NCBI RefSeq assembly: GCF_022812285.1
Contig: NZ_CP093300.1
Coordinates: 1,736,001 to 1,800,000 of the forward strand
From: Alkalihalobacillus sp. LMS39
GTDB taxonomy: Bacteria > Bacillota > Bacilli > Bacillales > Bacillaceae_F
Direction of reading: 5' to 3'
DNA: 64,000 nucleotides
Both the position numbers and the translations under genes were made by a program. A model generated the notes under the pieces. The model saw only the letters and a program-made list of their open reading frames with translations. It was not told where the DNA came from and did no database searches. Positions 1 through 8,980 of this stretch are shown in pieces. Within the stretch, counting starts at the first letter, position 1; every line of letters starts with the position of its first letter.

Positions 1-161
1 CCGAATACACAAAAAATATGACGGAATTCTGGTAGTAAGTTTAGTATATTGAAAATAGAGAAAAAACTCAATACTGTAAAAAGTTGTGATAAAATCGAAT
101 CATGAATAATTAATCATAATAGGAGATTTTTAGTAGATGTGAGAGGAAAGAGGGTTAGCCA

Positions 162-833
162 ATGGATATGATAAGAGTATTAATTGCAGATGACCAAACA
201 TTAATGCGAGAAGGGTTACGGACGATAATCGATTTGGAAGATGATATGGAAGTCGTGGCCACCGCACAAGATGGATTAGATGCGATCGAAAAAGTGGAGC
301 AGTTTGAACCGACACTCGTTTTAATGGATATACAAATGCCAAAAATGAATGGCATTGAAAGTTTAATAGAAATTAAAAAGCGTTATTCCCATATATGTGT
401 TCTTATTTTAACGACGTTTGCTGAAGATGACTATATTGTAGAAGGACTTGCCAATGGTGTTGATGGTTTTCTATTAAAAGATATGAATTATGACCAATTA
501 ATTGCATCCATCAGAGATGCAGCAAACGGACAATTGATGATTCCTAATATTGTAGCAAGAAAATTAGCAGAACGTTTATCTAATTTCAACTCTATGTGGG
601 AACAAGAAATCAGTGTTGTTAAGTTACAAAAGCACGGTGTTCATTTTTCAGAAAGAGAACGTGAAGTTGCCTCTCTTATTGCAAAAGGATTAAGTAACAA
701 AAAAATCGCGGAAGAGTTATTTATTAGTGAAGGTACGGTGAAAAACTACATAAGTGAGATTTATAGTAAGCTTGGTGTAAAAGACCGTGCGAAGGCAATC
801 ATATACTTAAACAAATTAGGAATTAATTCATGA
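162..833 (+). CDS. NarL/FixJ-family response regulator
   Basis: This 223-residue cytoplasmic transcription factor has an N-terminal receiver domain (about residues 1-120) and a C-terminal LuxR-type helix-turn-helix (about 155-220). The acidic pocket (IADDQ), the phospho-acceptor Asp in LVLMDIQMP and the conserved Lys in LLKDM are all visible. The HTH carries SEREREVASLIAKGLSNKKIA and SEGTVKNYISEIYSKL. The gene lies about 100 bases upstream of a giant histidine kinase with a HisKA_3-type core, the usual partner of NarL regulators, so the two probably form a two-component system. A start at 168 (MIRVLIADDQ) is also possible. The target genes cannot be read from the sequence. Confidence 0.9.
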   Translation: MDMIRVLIADDQTLMREGLRTIIDLEDDMEVVATAQDGLDAIEKVEQFEPTLVLMDIQMPKMNGIESLIEIKKRYSHICVLILTTFAEDDYIVEGLANGVDGFLLKDMNYDQLIASIRDAANGQLMIPNIVARKLAERLSNFNSMWEQEISVVKLQKHGVHFSEREREVASLIAKGLSNKKIAEELFISEGTVKNYISEIYSKLGVKDRAKAIIYLNKLGINS

Positions 834-935
834 CAATCGTATGACTTCCTTCACTAATCGTTATGACTTGTTATTCGTTATAATAAATAAATTAGATATG
901 AACCTATATATCTTATGGGTGTGGGAGTGGTAAAG

Positions 936-3900
936 ATGATTTCAGGTTATAAATATATTGAGACCATCCATAAAGGTCCTGATATCGTTTTATATAGAGC
1001 AAAATCAGTAACGACAAATGAAAAAGTAATTATTAAATCGTCATTACTAGAACACCCGACGTTTGAACAAGTAGAGGAATTTAAGCGTGAAACAGATTGG
1101 GGATTAACATTATCTCAACAGCCAACACTTAAATTTACATACTGTACAGATGATACTGTAGCCAAAACCCCTTTTTTAGTAACGGATGATTGTCCTGTTA
1201 TCCCATTAGCCGAGTATATGAAACGGACTGCTCCCACTGTCGATGAACTTCTCCTTATTATTTATAATATTATAAAGGTTCTTGGGACGATCCATCAGCA
1301 AAGAGTCGTGCATCATCATATTAATCCAACTTCTATTTTTATCATACCGGAGACGAAAGAAGTTCTCCTTTCTGACTTTCGATTTTCTACTTTATTTTCA
1401 AATACATTATCACAAACAAAAGCGAAACGATTATTAGAGCAAGCCGCTCCTTATTTATCGCCTGAACAAACAGGGAGAATGGGTAAGGGTGTCGATTATC
1501 GAACGGATTTTTATTCACTTGGTGTGACATTATATGAATTGGTTACAGGAACGAATCCATACCAAGGAAGTGATTATCTTGATTGGGTCCATGCTCATAT
1601 CGGAAAACAACCGGTAGAGCCAGCTCAAATGTCATCGGTAATTCCTAAACCATTATCGATGATTATCTTAAAGCTGCTATCAAAAAGTGCGGATGACCGA
1701 TACCAAAGTGTTTTTGGTTTACTTGAAGATATAAAAAAATGTATTGCCTCCCTTGAAAAAGGAACGATTGAACTATTTGAACTTGGTGAACAGGACCGTT
1801 CAACGGACTTAGCTTTTTCTCGAGTTCATTTTGTTGGCAGAGAGAAAGAAAAAACGTTGATGAAAAAAGCATTGGAACGGATTTCTTACGGGGATGCTGA
1901 AGTTGTACTCGTTTCGGGACCTACAGGTGTTGGAAAAACCTCTTTAGTCGATGCCTGTTTTACTGAAACAGGCCATCATGTGATGATTTCCGGAAAGTTT
2001 CAACGTGTAGAAGAAAAGATCCCATATGGTCCTTTAATTGAAGGCTTTACGAATTATATTCATAAAATTATCGCTGCAGGGCCGATCGCGATGGAGGAAG
2101 CAAAATGGAAATTCACAAAAGCGTTAGGTGGAAATGCGGCTCTTATCGCGGATGTCCTTCCTGATTTACGACTCATAATTGGGCCAACCGAACCTGTTCA
2201 ACCTCTTCCTACATTAGAAACAGAAAATCGGTTCAGAATCGTATTTCATGACTTTTTCCAATGTATACGAAAAGAAAAAGAACCTCTCGTTCTTTTCTTA
2301 GATGATTTGCAATGGATGGATAAAGCAACATTAAACTTGTTAACAGAAGTATTTACATTACAGTTATATTCTCATTTTTTAGTCGTTGGAACGTATCGGG
2401 AAGAAGAGCTAGAGAATAGTCCGATATTACAAGAGTTTTTAACCGTATTAACTAATAAAAACATCCACTATCAAAACATAAAACTAGAAGCATTAGACCG
2501 TGAGCGAATTGAAGAGTGGTTAAGCAGTTTATTAACTTTGCCAAAAGAAAAAATGAATCTGCTAGTTCACGAGCTAGTAGTGAAAACATTAGGAAATCCT
2601 TTGTTTTTACATCGGACGTTACGAGCGATATATGACCGAAGAATCATTTATTTTGACCATTATTTAGGCTTGTGGAAAATGGACAATGAGAAATTAACTG
2701 CTTTCCATGTCGCAGATAATGTCATTGACTTGCTTATTGAAAAATTAGGTGGATACTCGGAAAGAAGCAAACTAGTGTTACAAATTGCATCTTGTATCGG
2801 AAATATATTTGAATCTTCACTCATCGAAAAGCTCGCTCCTTTTTCAAATGAAGAACTAATGGAATATTTAAGCATAGCTTTAAAAGAAGGGTTAATTGTT
2901 GAAAAAGAGCTTGTTAGCCTTTCAATTCTTGATGAAAATCGATTTTATATGTTTGCCCATGATGAAATCTGGAAAGCTGTTTATTCACAAATCCCGAGGG
3001 AAGATAAAACAAAGTTACATTGGAAAATTGGGAAAGCAAAACTAGCCTTAACAGAAAAGCATGAAGATGTTTCTTATGACACAGTCCAACAATTAAATTT
3101 CGGCATGTCAATCATCCAAAATGAAAAAGAACGGAAAGAAATCGCTTATTATAATTTAAAAGTAGGGGAAAAAGCGTTTTCCGCTATTGCCTACCATTCT
3201 GCACTTGATTATTTTCAAAGGGGAATACAATGGTTAGGAAAGGACCCGTGGGTCGAACATCAATTATGTTATGCGCTCACGTATTCTAAAATCGAATGTT
3301 TATATTTAGTTTCTCGTATTACTGAAGCTGAAACAGAATTAGAAACGATCATGATGAAAAGTAAGACGAAAGTGGAAAAAGTAAAAGCCTATCAACTAAA
3401 AGCACGATTTGTAAATCACTTGAAGTATTCTGAAAAAGCTGTGGAAGCTGCTCATCAAGGATTGGCTTTATTAGATTATAATTTTCCAAAGCGAACAAAC
3501 AAAGCATTAATCGCTTTAGAATTGCTTAAAGTAAAACGAAAAATGAAAAAAGTAAATATTGCAAATAATTATAGTCCTACAGCGATTGATGAAACAAATG
3601 AACTATTGTTTTCTGTTTTACAAAACTTAGGCATGTCGTTATATCAATTTAATAGTGATTTGTATGGTGTTCATATTTTAAAGATGCTCCAGTTGCATAT
3701 AAAGTGCCCAGGCTCTTCATCTTCAGCCCTTTCTTTTGCAGAATATGCGGTCCTTTTAAGTGAGGGGCTTGGTCAGTATCAAGAAGCTTATGACGTCGGT
3801 AAACAAGCGCTTGAATTAACGGAAAAATATAATAACACGTTTATTAAAGGAATTGTATATTTCGTATATGGAGGATTTTTAAATCATTGGGAGCACAATC

Positions 3901-6020
3901 TCATCGAAAATATTGGATATTTAAAAAAAGCCGTTAAGTTAAACCGTGATGGAGGAAATTTTGTTGTAGCTGGTGGAGGACTAGCTCAGATAACAAAAAT
4001 TCAACTGATGTGTGGTGTGCATCTCGATGAAGTGTATCAAACATATGTAGCGAACCTTGATAACTTGAAAGCTTTGCGTTTGGAAGAATTCACTGATTAT
4101 TTCCGAATCGTTGAGAAAGTCATTCAAGCTTTACGGAGTGAAAAAATAACTGAAGAACAGAAAAGTGAAATAAATAAATTATATAATTATTTAATTACAG
4201 AGTATAAAGAACAAGGAAGTATCTCATTATATGTTCGTTTTATTATGATTTGTTATTTGTTTTTCCTCAAAGATTATGAACGGGTCGTTCTTGAAGGAGA
4301 ATTTGTTCATGACTTTTTAATGAAGCACAATAATGTGTATGGTCCTGTTGCTGCAGATTTTTGGTTATACTACAGTATCTCGATTTGTCTCTGTAAATCG
4401 TCTGATTATGAAAGCAATACAACGACAGTGAAAAAATACCGAAAGAAATTAAAGAAATGGGCAAAGCAATCGCCAGAAAATTTTAAATACCGTTCACTTC
4501 TTCTTGATGGAGTTTGGTTTTACTGGAACAATGAAAGTGAAAAAGGAGTGTTCTTAGTAGAACAAGCATTTGAACTGGCCGAACAGCAACAATGTTTTCA
4601 TCACCAAGCCCTTATTTCAAGTTTGTTAGGACAGTTTTTCTCACAGCGTGGGAAAGAGAGTATGGCTTTGAAATATAGCAAAGATTCTTATCTCTACTTT
4701 CAAAAATGGGGGGCTATGTCACTCGCTAACCAAATTATTCAAGAATATGGCTATCAAGTTTCAACTCCACAATATATGTCAGCACCGATTCCTTCCGTCG
4801 ATGCGATTAGTTTAATTAAAGCATCACATGTGTTATCAAAGGAAATTGTTATTGAGAATGTATTAACATCTTTAATTGAAATTGTACTTCAAACAGCTGC
4901 TGCTCAATATGGGGCGCTTTTATTAATGAAAAATGATGAGTTATTTATTGATGTGGAAGCAAGTGGAAACGGAGACGGTTTTGATATTAAAGTGCTTGAA
5001 TCAATCCCACTTAATCGGTCTAAAACATTACCACTATCTGTGATACATTATGTTTCCAAACTAAAGCAACCGATTATCCATGAAAATTTAAGTGAAGATA
5101 CGCGGTTCAGTTATGATTCATACATTGTAAATAAACGGCCAAAATCAGCATTATGTATGCCTATAATGAACAAAGGTGAAATTATTGGTATTTTATATTT
5201 AGAAAACAATTTATCGAGTTCAGCCTTTACGAAAGAACATATTACGATTTTAGAATTGCTCACTATTCAAGCGGCTATTTCCATTGAGAATGCTCGATTG
5301 TACTCTACGATGCAAGAGTTAAATGAACAATTAGAGGAAAAGGTGGAAAAGCGAACAAGATTCCTGGAACAGTCTCAAAGGGAAACGGCAGAAGCGCTTG
5401 CTGAAAAGTCAGTTCTGCAAGAACGGAACCGAATTGCAAGAGAAATTCATGATGTTGTAGGACATACGTTAACGACAACGATCGTCCAAATGGAAGCAAG
5501 TAAACGGTTATTTGCTAAAGATAGTGATTTGGCATTTGAAAAGTTAAACTTGGCCCAAGAGCTTATTCGTAAGGGACTTCAAGATATTAGAAAATCGGTT
5601 AAGATGCTAAAAGAAGATGAATCGTCTTTTGATTTACTTCAAGAGATGAGTGACTTAGTCACACAAACGAGTTTAAATGCTGGTGTTGAGATAGAAACGA
5701 ATTTTTCACCGTCGATACCTGAATTAGCTTTACCGATTAAAAAAGTGTTGTATCATGCCTTGCAAGAAGGACTTACTAATGGCATACGCCATGGAAATAG
5801 CACACGTTTTATCATTACATTAGAAAAAGTGAACCAACATATTAGACTCATGATAAAGGATAATGGAAGTGGCGTGGATAAAATTAAATTTGGATTTGGT
5901 TTAGAGGCGATGAGAGAAAGAGTGGAAGAGCTCCAAGGAAGGCATTGTGTAACAACAGAGAAAGGTAAAGGAGTATTGATTGAAATTTCGATCCCAGTCC
6001 TTGAAACGTTGCTAACATAA
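936..6020 (+). CDS. Giant multidomain sensor histidine kinase (pseudokinase-AAA-TPR-like-GAF-HisKA_3)
   Basis: This 1694-residue protein has, in order: a Ser/Thr protein-kinase-like domain (about 1-265); an AAA/NACHT-like ATPase with Walker A GPTGVGKTS near 328 and Walker B LVLFLDDLQW near 455; a long helical, probably TPR-like region (about 700-1270); a GAF domain (about 1298-1455); a short coiled coil; and a HisKA_3/HATPase_c transmitter. The likely phospho-acceptor is His1505 in REIHDVVGH, and the ATPase has NGIRHGN and DNGSGVDKIKFGFGLEAMRERV. The architecture matches the multi-sensor multi-kinase family common in cyanobacteria and myxobacteria. In the kinase-like domain the HRD-type loop reads HHHIN and DFG reads DFR, so it is probably catalytically dead. 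The ATG at 936 was preferred over 915 because GGGAGTGG sits five bases before it. No membrane segment is seen, so it is probably a cytosolic sensor paired with the upstream regulator. Confidence 0.88.
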   Translation: MISGYKYIETIHKGPDIVLYRAKSVTTNEKVIIKSSLLEHPTFEQVEEFKRETDWGLTLSQQPTLKFTYCTDDTVAKTPFLVTDDCPVIPLAEYMKRTAPTVDELLLIIYNIIKVLGTIHQQRVVHHHINPTSIFIIPETKEVLLSDFRFSTLFSNTLSQTKAKRLLEQAAPYLSPEQTGRMGKGVDYRTDFYSLGVTLYELVTGTNPYQGSDYLDWVHAHIGKQPVEPAQMSSVIPKPLSMIILKLLSKSADDRYQSVFGLLEDIKKCIASLEKGTIELFELGEQDRSTDLAFSRVHFVGREKEKTLMKKALERISYGDAEVVLVSGPTGVGKTSLVDACFTETGHHVMISGKFQRVEEKIPYGPLIEGFTNYIHKIIAAGPIAMEEAKWKFTKALGGNAALIADVLPDLRLIIGPTEPVQPLPTLETENRFRIVFHDFFQCIRKEKEPLVLFLDDLQWMDKATLNLLTEVFTLQLYSHFLVVGTYREEELENSPILQEFLTVLTNKNIHYQNIKLEALDRERIEEWLSSLLTLPKEKMNLLVHELVVKTLGNPLFLHRTLRAIYDRRIIYFDHYLGLWKMDNEKLTAFHVADNVIDLLIEKLGGYSERSKLVLQIASCIGNIFESSLIEKLAPFSNEELMEYLSIALKEGLIVEKELVSLSILDENRFYMFAHDEIWKAVYSQIPREDKTKLHWKIGKAKLALTEKHEDVSYDTVQQLNFGMSIIQNEKERKEIAYYNLKVGEKAFSAIAYHSALDYFQRGIQWLGKDPWVEHQLCYALTYSKIECLYLVSRITEAETELETIMMKSKTKVEKVKAYQLKARFVNHLKYSEKAVEAAHQGLALLDYNFPKRTNKALIALELLKVKRKMKKVNIANNYSPTAIDETNELLFSVLQNLGMSLYQFNSDLYGVHILKMLQLHIKCPGSSSSALSFAEYAVLLSEGLGQYQEAYDVGKQALELTEKYNNTFIKGIVYFVYGGFLNHWEHNLIENIGYLKKAVKLNRDGGNFVVAGGGLAQITKIQLMCGVHLDEVYQTYVANLDNLKALRLEEFTDYFRIVEKVIQALRSEKITEEQKSEINKLYNYLITEYKEQGSISLYVRFIMICYLFFLKDYERVVLEGEFVHDFLMKHNNVYGPVAADFWLYYSISICLCKSSDYESNTTTVKKYRKKLKKWAKQSPENFKYRSLLLDGVWFYWNNESEKGVFLVEQAFELAEQQQCFHHQALISSLLGQFFSQRGKESMALKYSKDSYLYFQKWGAMSLANQIIQEYGYQVSTPQYMSAPIPSVDAISLIKASHVLSKEIVIENVLTSLIEIVLQTAAAQYGALLLMKNDELFIDVEASGNGDGFDIKVLESIPLNRSKTLPLSVIHYVSKLKQPIIHENLSEDTRFSYDSYIVNKRPKSALCMPIMNKGEIIGILYLENNLSSSAFTKEHITILELLTIQAAISIENARLYSTMQELNEQLEEKVEKRTRFLEQSQRETAEALAEKSVLQERNRIAREIHDVVGHTLTTTIVQMEASKRLFAKDSDLAFEKLNLAQELIRKGLQDIRKSVKMLKEDESSFDLLQEMSDLVTQTSLNAGVEIETNFSPSIPELALPIKKVLYHALQEGLTNGIRHGNSTRFIITLEKVNQHIRLMIKDNGSGVDKIKFGFGLEAMRERVEELQGRHCVTTEKGKGVLIEISIPVLETLLT

Positions 6021-6084
6021 AGTTCAATTTATTTGTTCATAATAATAGTAAGTAAGGGAATTTAATTGAGGAAAGGTGATACCC

Positions 6085-6417
6085 TTGAATAAAAAGGAAC
6101 GCTTACTATCGATGATTGAACAATTTGAAACGGGTGCGAACCAAATTCCAAATGAATTGCAAAGTCAGTTAAATGAGGCAAAGAAGCACTTGAAAAAACT
6201 CGGGGATGAACAAGTTGAAACAACAACTAATAATGTTTTTTCGACACCTGCTCATAATCACGAAATGAGAGAAGACGATCCAGAATTTATTCTTTATCGT
6301 TGTTATGATGAAATGGAGAAAGTTGCAAGAGAACAAACGAATGCACAGATGGAAGAAGCATTGAAACAAATGCGATATTACTTTTCCATTAATGAAAAAG
6401 ATGGATATTTCCCATAA
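6085..6417 (+). CDS. Small hypothetical protein downstream of the kinase
   Basis: This 110-residue, charged, mostly helical protein has no membrane segment or recognisable motif. The TTG at 6085 is preferred because GAGGAAAGGTG lies six bases before it; a GTG at 6076 overlaps that ribosome-binding site. It follows the histidine kinase by about 65 bases on the same strand and may be co-transcribed. The middle carries an acidic stretch (REDDPEFILYRCYDEME). The family was not recognised. Confidence 0.6.
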   Translation: MNKKERLLSMIEQFETGANQIPNELQSQLNEAKKHLKKLGDEQVETTTNNVFSTPAHNHEMREDDPEFILYRCYDEMEKVAREQTNAQMEEALKQMRYYFSINEKDGYFP

Positions 6418-6473
6418 AAAATGGAGTTGCAATATCGAGCAGAATGATCCTTGTAAAGGAGCTGCTTATGCCT

Positions 6474-6525
6474 GAGGGTGTCGTAAGCTTAGTTAAGCTT
6501 ACGGACACCCTCTTTTTCCCTTTTT
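6474..6525. terminator. Bidirectional intrinsic terminator
   Basis: A long inverted repeat runs from GAGGGTGTCGTAAGCTTA to its near-perfect complement (one bulged base) and is followed on the plus strand by a T-rich tract. It lies between convergent genes and can end both. Confidence 0.85.
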
Positions 6526-7129
6526 ATTTTATACAAACGATAACTCCGATTGGATAATGTACACCGTTTCGTTCAGGTTCAATACACATACCACGTTGTG
6601 CAAAAAGTTCAGTAGTGGAAAATGCAGAAAACATTGATTGAAACTCTTTTTTTGTTAATTGGTGAACATGAAAGGGTTCTAACGTTGGCATACCTCTTCC
6701 TTGCCCGAACGGAGTAGACATAATTAAAGTTCCTCCAGGTGCAAGAATGGAATGTAAATGATGAACAAATGTTTCATCGTCATGAATATGTTCTATCGTT
6801 TCAAAGCTTACGACCGTATCAAAAGTTCCAAGTGATTGAAGGAAAGGATAACTTAATCCATCTCCTTGATGAAAGGAAATAAGCGGATGAGCATAGTTGG
6901 CCTTTGCATATCGAATCGTTTCATGTGAAAGATCGACTCCAATGATTTCGGAACAAGTTGTTGACGTGGCAAGCATTTTAGTGCCATATCCCGTCCCACA
7001 AGCAATATCTAATAAGCGGCCCTTCGCATAATAGCTTGAAAAATAATAACGGGCTACATGTTCGAGTAACATCCCGTTTGTCGTTTTCATCATGTTTGGA
7101 ATAATCCGCTCTCCGGTGTTTTCTAACAA
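6524..7129 (-). CDS. Class I SAM-dependent methyltransferase
   Basis: This 201-residue protein has the Rossmann methyltransferase fold. Motif I is LLDIACGTGYGTKML (about residues 39-53), followed by an acidic residue after strand 2 (IIGVDLSHE) and a post-motif GTFDTVVSFETIEHI. The N-terminal TGERIIP segment followed by EHVARYYF is typical of small-molecule or cell-surface methyltransferases, often found near glycosyltransferases, although none is adjacent here. The TTG start keeps the TGERIIP motif; its ribosome-binding site is weak. The gene is convergent with the upstream operon and divergent from a marR gene. The substrate is unknown. Confidence 0.8.
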   Translation of the reverse strand: MLENTGERIIPNMMKTTNGMLLEHVARYYFSSYYAKGRLLDIACGTGYGTKMLATSTTCSEIIGVDLSHETIRYAKANYAHPLISFHQGDGLSYPFLQSLGTFDTVVSFETIEHIHDDETFVHHLHSILAPGGTLIMSTPFGQGRGMPTLEPFHVHQLTKKEFQSMFSAFSTTELFAQRGMCIEPERNGVHYPIGVIVCIK

Positions 7130-7174
7130 CGTCTTGTCCGTCCTTTTTATGTTTTTTTAAAATTATAACACAGC

Positions 7175-7207
7175 TTGCTTTTTTTTATGAATTATCTTAA
7201 ATTTAAG
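7175..7207 (+). promoter_or_regulatory. Promoter with palindromic operator for the marR gene
   Basis: TTGCTT (7175-7180) and TAAATT (7198-7203) are spaced by 17 bases. The perfect palindrome CTTAAATTTAAG at 7196-7207 covers the -10. The position suggests autorepression by the MarR protein encoded just downstream, which is an inference. Confidence 0.45.
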
Positions 7208-7291
7208 GGATGGTAAAGCACACAACCATTTTAAAGGTGTGCATTGAGGCTATTAAAAGTTCAGTGGCCTTATTTTAAGGTGGTGTTTTTT

Positions 7292-7732
7292 TTGGAAGAA
7301 GAAAAGGAATTATCGTTAAAGTTATTTATTGTTTTATCAAGAGCATATGAATCAATTATAACTCATATTGAGAAAGATATTCGAAGTTACGGGTTAAACT
7401 CGACTGAATTCGGAGTACTTGAATTACTGTTTCATAAAGGTGAACAACCACTTCAAAAAATTGGTGAGAAAATATTAATAACAAGTGGAAGTATCACATA
7501 TGTAGTGGATAAACTTCAAAATAAAGGTTTATTGCAACGAATCAATTGTCCTGAAGATCGCCGAATAACATATGCACACCTAACAAAACAAGGCAAAGAA
7601 CTAATGGAAACGATTTTTCCAGCCCATTTGGAAAAGATTCATCAAGTGTTGGGTGGACTTGACGCAGAAGAAAAAGAACTGGCGATTACACATTTGAAAA
7701 AGCTAGGCTTGTTTGCAAAAAATCAGAAATAA
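7292..7732 (+). CDS. MarR-family transcriptional regulator
   Basis: This 146-residue winged-helix dimer of the MarR family has an N-terminal dimerisation helix, an HTH around LQKIGEKILITSGSITYVVDKL, and the wing signature NCPEDRRITYAHLTKQGKEL. It resembles the MhqR/YkvE-type regulators of Bacillus, which respond to quinones or electrophiles, but that assignment is tentative. The start is TTG at 7292, six bases after AAGGTGGTG; a frame extension upstream to 7244 lacks a ribosome-binding site. A palindrome over its promoter suggests autoregulation. No obvious target operon is adjacent. Confidence 0.85.
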   Translation: MEEEKELSLKLFIVLSRAYESIITHIEKDIRSYGLNSTEFGVLELLFHKGEQPLQKIGEKILITSGSITYVVDKLQNKGLLQRINCPEDRRITYAHLTKQGKELMETIFPAHLEKIHQVLGGLDAEEKELAITHLKKLGLFAKNQK

Positions 7733-7834
7733 CTTCTATGAGAGATTATCTTTCAATCTTACTGTTCTGTTGCCAATTCTGTTGTAAACTTACCTCATAA
7801 GTACAAAGTATCATTTTGAACGGAGGTGAGCATA

Positions 7835-7975
7835 GTGAAAGAAAATGCGTTAGAAATTGCAAAAAAAATTGTAAACCTTGACGCTATTCGAGACCAGTTA
7901 TTAGAAGATTTAATTTTACTATCTGGTAACGATGCTCACGAAATCGTAAGAAGAGTTCAAAATGGTATGCTTTGA
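7835..7975 (+). CDS. 46-residue hypothetical peptide
   Basis: This short gene starts with GTG four bases after the strong ribosome-binding site GGAGGTGAG and ends immediately before an intrinsic terminator, so it looks like a genuine expressed unit. The peptide is helical and charged (VKENALEIAKKIVNLDAIRD then LLEDLILLSGNDAHEIVRRV) with no signal peptide. It may be a small protein-interaction module like other short Bacillus sporulation regulators such as SinI or Sda, but it lacks their signatures. No family was recognised. Confidence 0.6.
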   Translation: MKENALEIAKKIVNLDAIRDQLLEDLILLSGNDAHEIVRRVQNGML

Positions 7976-8004
7976 CTTCCAACTGTTCTCTCCACTTCCC
8001 CTTA

Positions 8005-8038
8005 AGCTATCCTTTCCCCAGAGGATAGCTCTTTTTTT
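8005..8038 (+). terminator. Intrinsic terminator
   Basis: AGCTATCC and GGATAGCT form an eight-base-pair stem followed by a run of seven T residues. It ends the 46-residue peptide gene. Confidence 0.85.
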
Positions 8039-8142
8039 GTTTTTTACTTCACCTCCTATACCCAAAAAGAAAAATGTAAAGACTTCATTAGATATAAACC
8101 CTATAAAAGTTGAATATAGTAGTAAAAATAAAGGGATAAAAT

Positions 8143-8294
8143 GTTCTTTTTTAAGAATGTAATGGAAGAAAAAGTTAGAAAAATGGAGAAAATAGGCGAA
8201 AAACGCATAAAAGTTGTTCTTTATAAAGAAAATAAACGACTTTTGCATGTTTACTATAAAGAACAGCGAGGATATAATGTTCTTATTAAAGAAC
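8143..8294 (+). promoter_or_regulatory. Promoter overlapped by SinR-type operator boxes
   Basis: Several copies of the SinR half-site GTTCTTT are present: 8143-8149; the palindrome TTCTTTATAAAGAA at 8217-8230; AAAGAAC at 8258-8264; and the palindrome GTTCTTATTAAAGAAC at 8279-8294. A candidate promoter has TTTACT at 8250-8255 and a perfect TATAAT at 8273-8278, 17 bases apart. One box is therefore in the spacer and one over the start point. The SinR consensus is known from B. subtilis; repression of the downstream two-gene unit is inferred. Confidence 0.65.
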
Positions 8295-8326
8295 ATAGTT
8301 GTTGATTATAACGAAAGGAGAGAGCG

Positions 8327-8707
8327 ATGAGTAGCACAATGTCCTTCGATCATCCGATTAAAGCGTTTCTGTCCATTTACCAAGTGCAAGAAGAAATAAC
8401 GAATACCAAACCAGCCACTATTTATGTACAAGAATTATCATCCACTTCTCTGAAATTTAAAAGTGATTTAAAATTTCCATTATCAGAAGCAGTTGTTTAT
8501 AAAGTTAGTGTCTCTGTTTTCGATAATAAAATGGAATTATATGGTAATATTTTAACATCCGTTAATATAATTGAAAAAAATATATATGTTTATCAATTTG
8601 ATTACATTCTCGGAGAAAATAGCACACTTCCTAATCTATACGATTTATCATATAAAAAAAACTGCCTAGAAAATTATGATCAAAATAGGGTTAAGAAGAT
8701 ATATTAA
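8327..8707 (+). CDS. PilZ-like hypothetical protein in a SinR-controlled unit
   Basis: This 126-residue protein has no membrane segment. The stretch PATIYVQELSSTSLKFKSDL, followed by alternating beta strands, is reminiscent of a PilZ-like beta barrel (V.DIS..G..F.S), but the Arg of a c-di-GMP-binding RxxxR motif is not seen, so this is a weak resemblance. It starts at ATG 8327 after AAAGGAGAGAG and is followed 19 bases later by an HTH gene, probably in one transcript. Upstream SinR boxes suggest control together with biofilm genes. The function is unknown. Confidence 0.6.
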   Translation: MSSTMSFDHPIKAFLSIYQVQEEITNTKPATIYVQELSSTSLKFKSDLKFPLSEAVVYKVSVSVFDNKMELYGNILTSVNIIEKNIYVYQFDYILGENSTLPNLYDLSYKKNCLENYDQNRVKKIY

Positions 8708-8726
8708 AAGCAAAGGAGATTTACAT

Positions 8727-8939
8727 ATGAATGGAGGGAACTTAAGAGATTTAAGAAAAAAACGTGGAATGTCTCTCAATGAACTCGCAGAAAATTCGGG
8801 TGTCTCAAAATCTTATATTAGTTATATTGAGAGAGGCGTACAAAAGAATCCAAGCATAACCGTTTTGGAAAAAATCTCAAAGGCACTCGATATTGAATTG
8901 ATTCAACTCATTCAATATATGAATATATCAAACGAATAA
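8727..8939 (+). CDS. HTH-only SinR-like XRE regulator
   Basis: This 70-residue protein is essentially one XRE-type helix-turn-helix (LRDLRKKRGMSLNELAENSG then VSKSYISYIERGVQKNPSIT). It closely resembles the DNA-binding half of the SinR encoded on the opposite strand about 40 bases away. It lacks the C-terminal segment that SinR uses for tetramerisation and for binding SinI, so it should not respond to SinI directly. ATG 8727 follows AAAGGAG; an in-frame upstream extension overlaps the preceding gene and has no ribosome-binding site. It may compete with SinR at shared boxes, which is an inference. Confidence 0.8.
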   Translation: MNGGNLRDLRKKRGMSLNELAENSGVSKSYISYIERGVQKNPSITVLEKISKALDIELIQLIQYMNISNE

Positions 8940-8969
8940 CAAACACCCCAACTTATGTTGGGGTGTTTG
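8940..8969. terminator. Bidirectional terminator between the HTH gene and sinR
   Basis: CAAACACCCCAAC, a four-base loop (TTAT) and GTTGGGGTGTTTG form a perfect stem between two convergent genes. Confidence 0.85.
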
Positions 8970-8980
8970 TTATAATTGGA

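Noticed and set aside
1-161. Possible tail of an upstream gene at the left edge
   Set aside because: All plus-strand frames hit a stop within about 50 bases, and the remaining codons are too few to recognise.
7919-8296. Minus-strand reading frame of 125 codons, very rich in Phe and Ile
   Set aside because: It overlaps a terminator, the SinR boxes and the 46-residue gene, has biased AT-driven composition, and lacks a ribosome-binding site.
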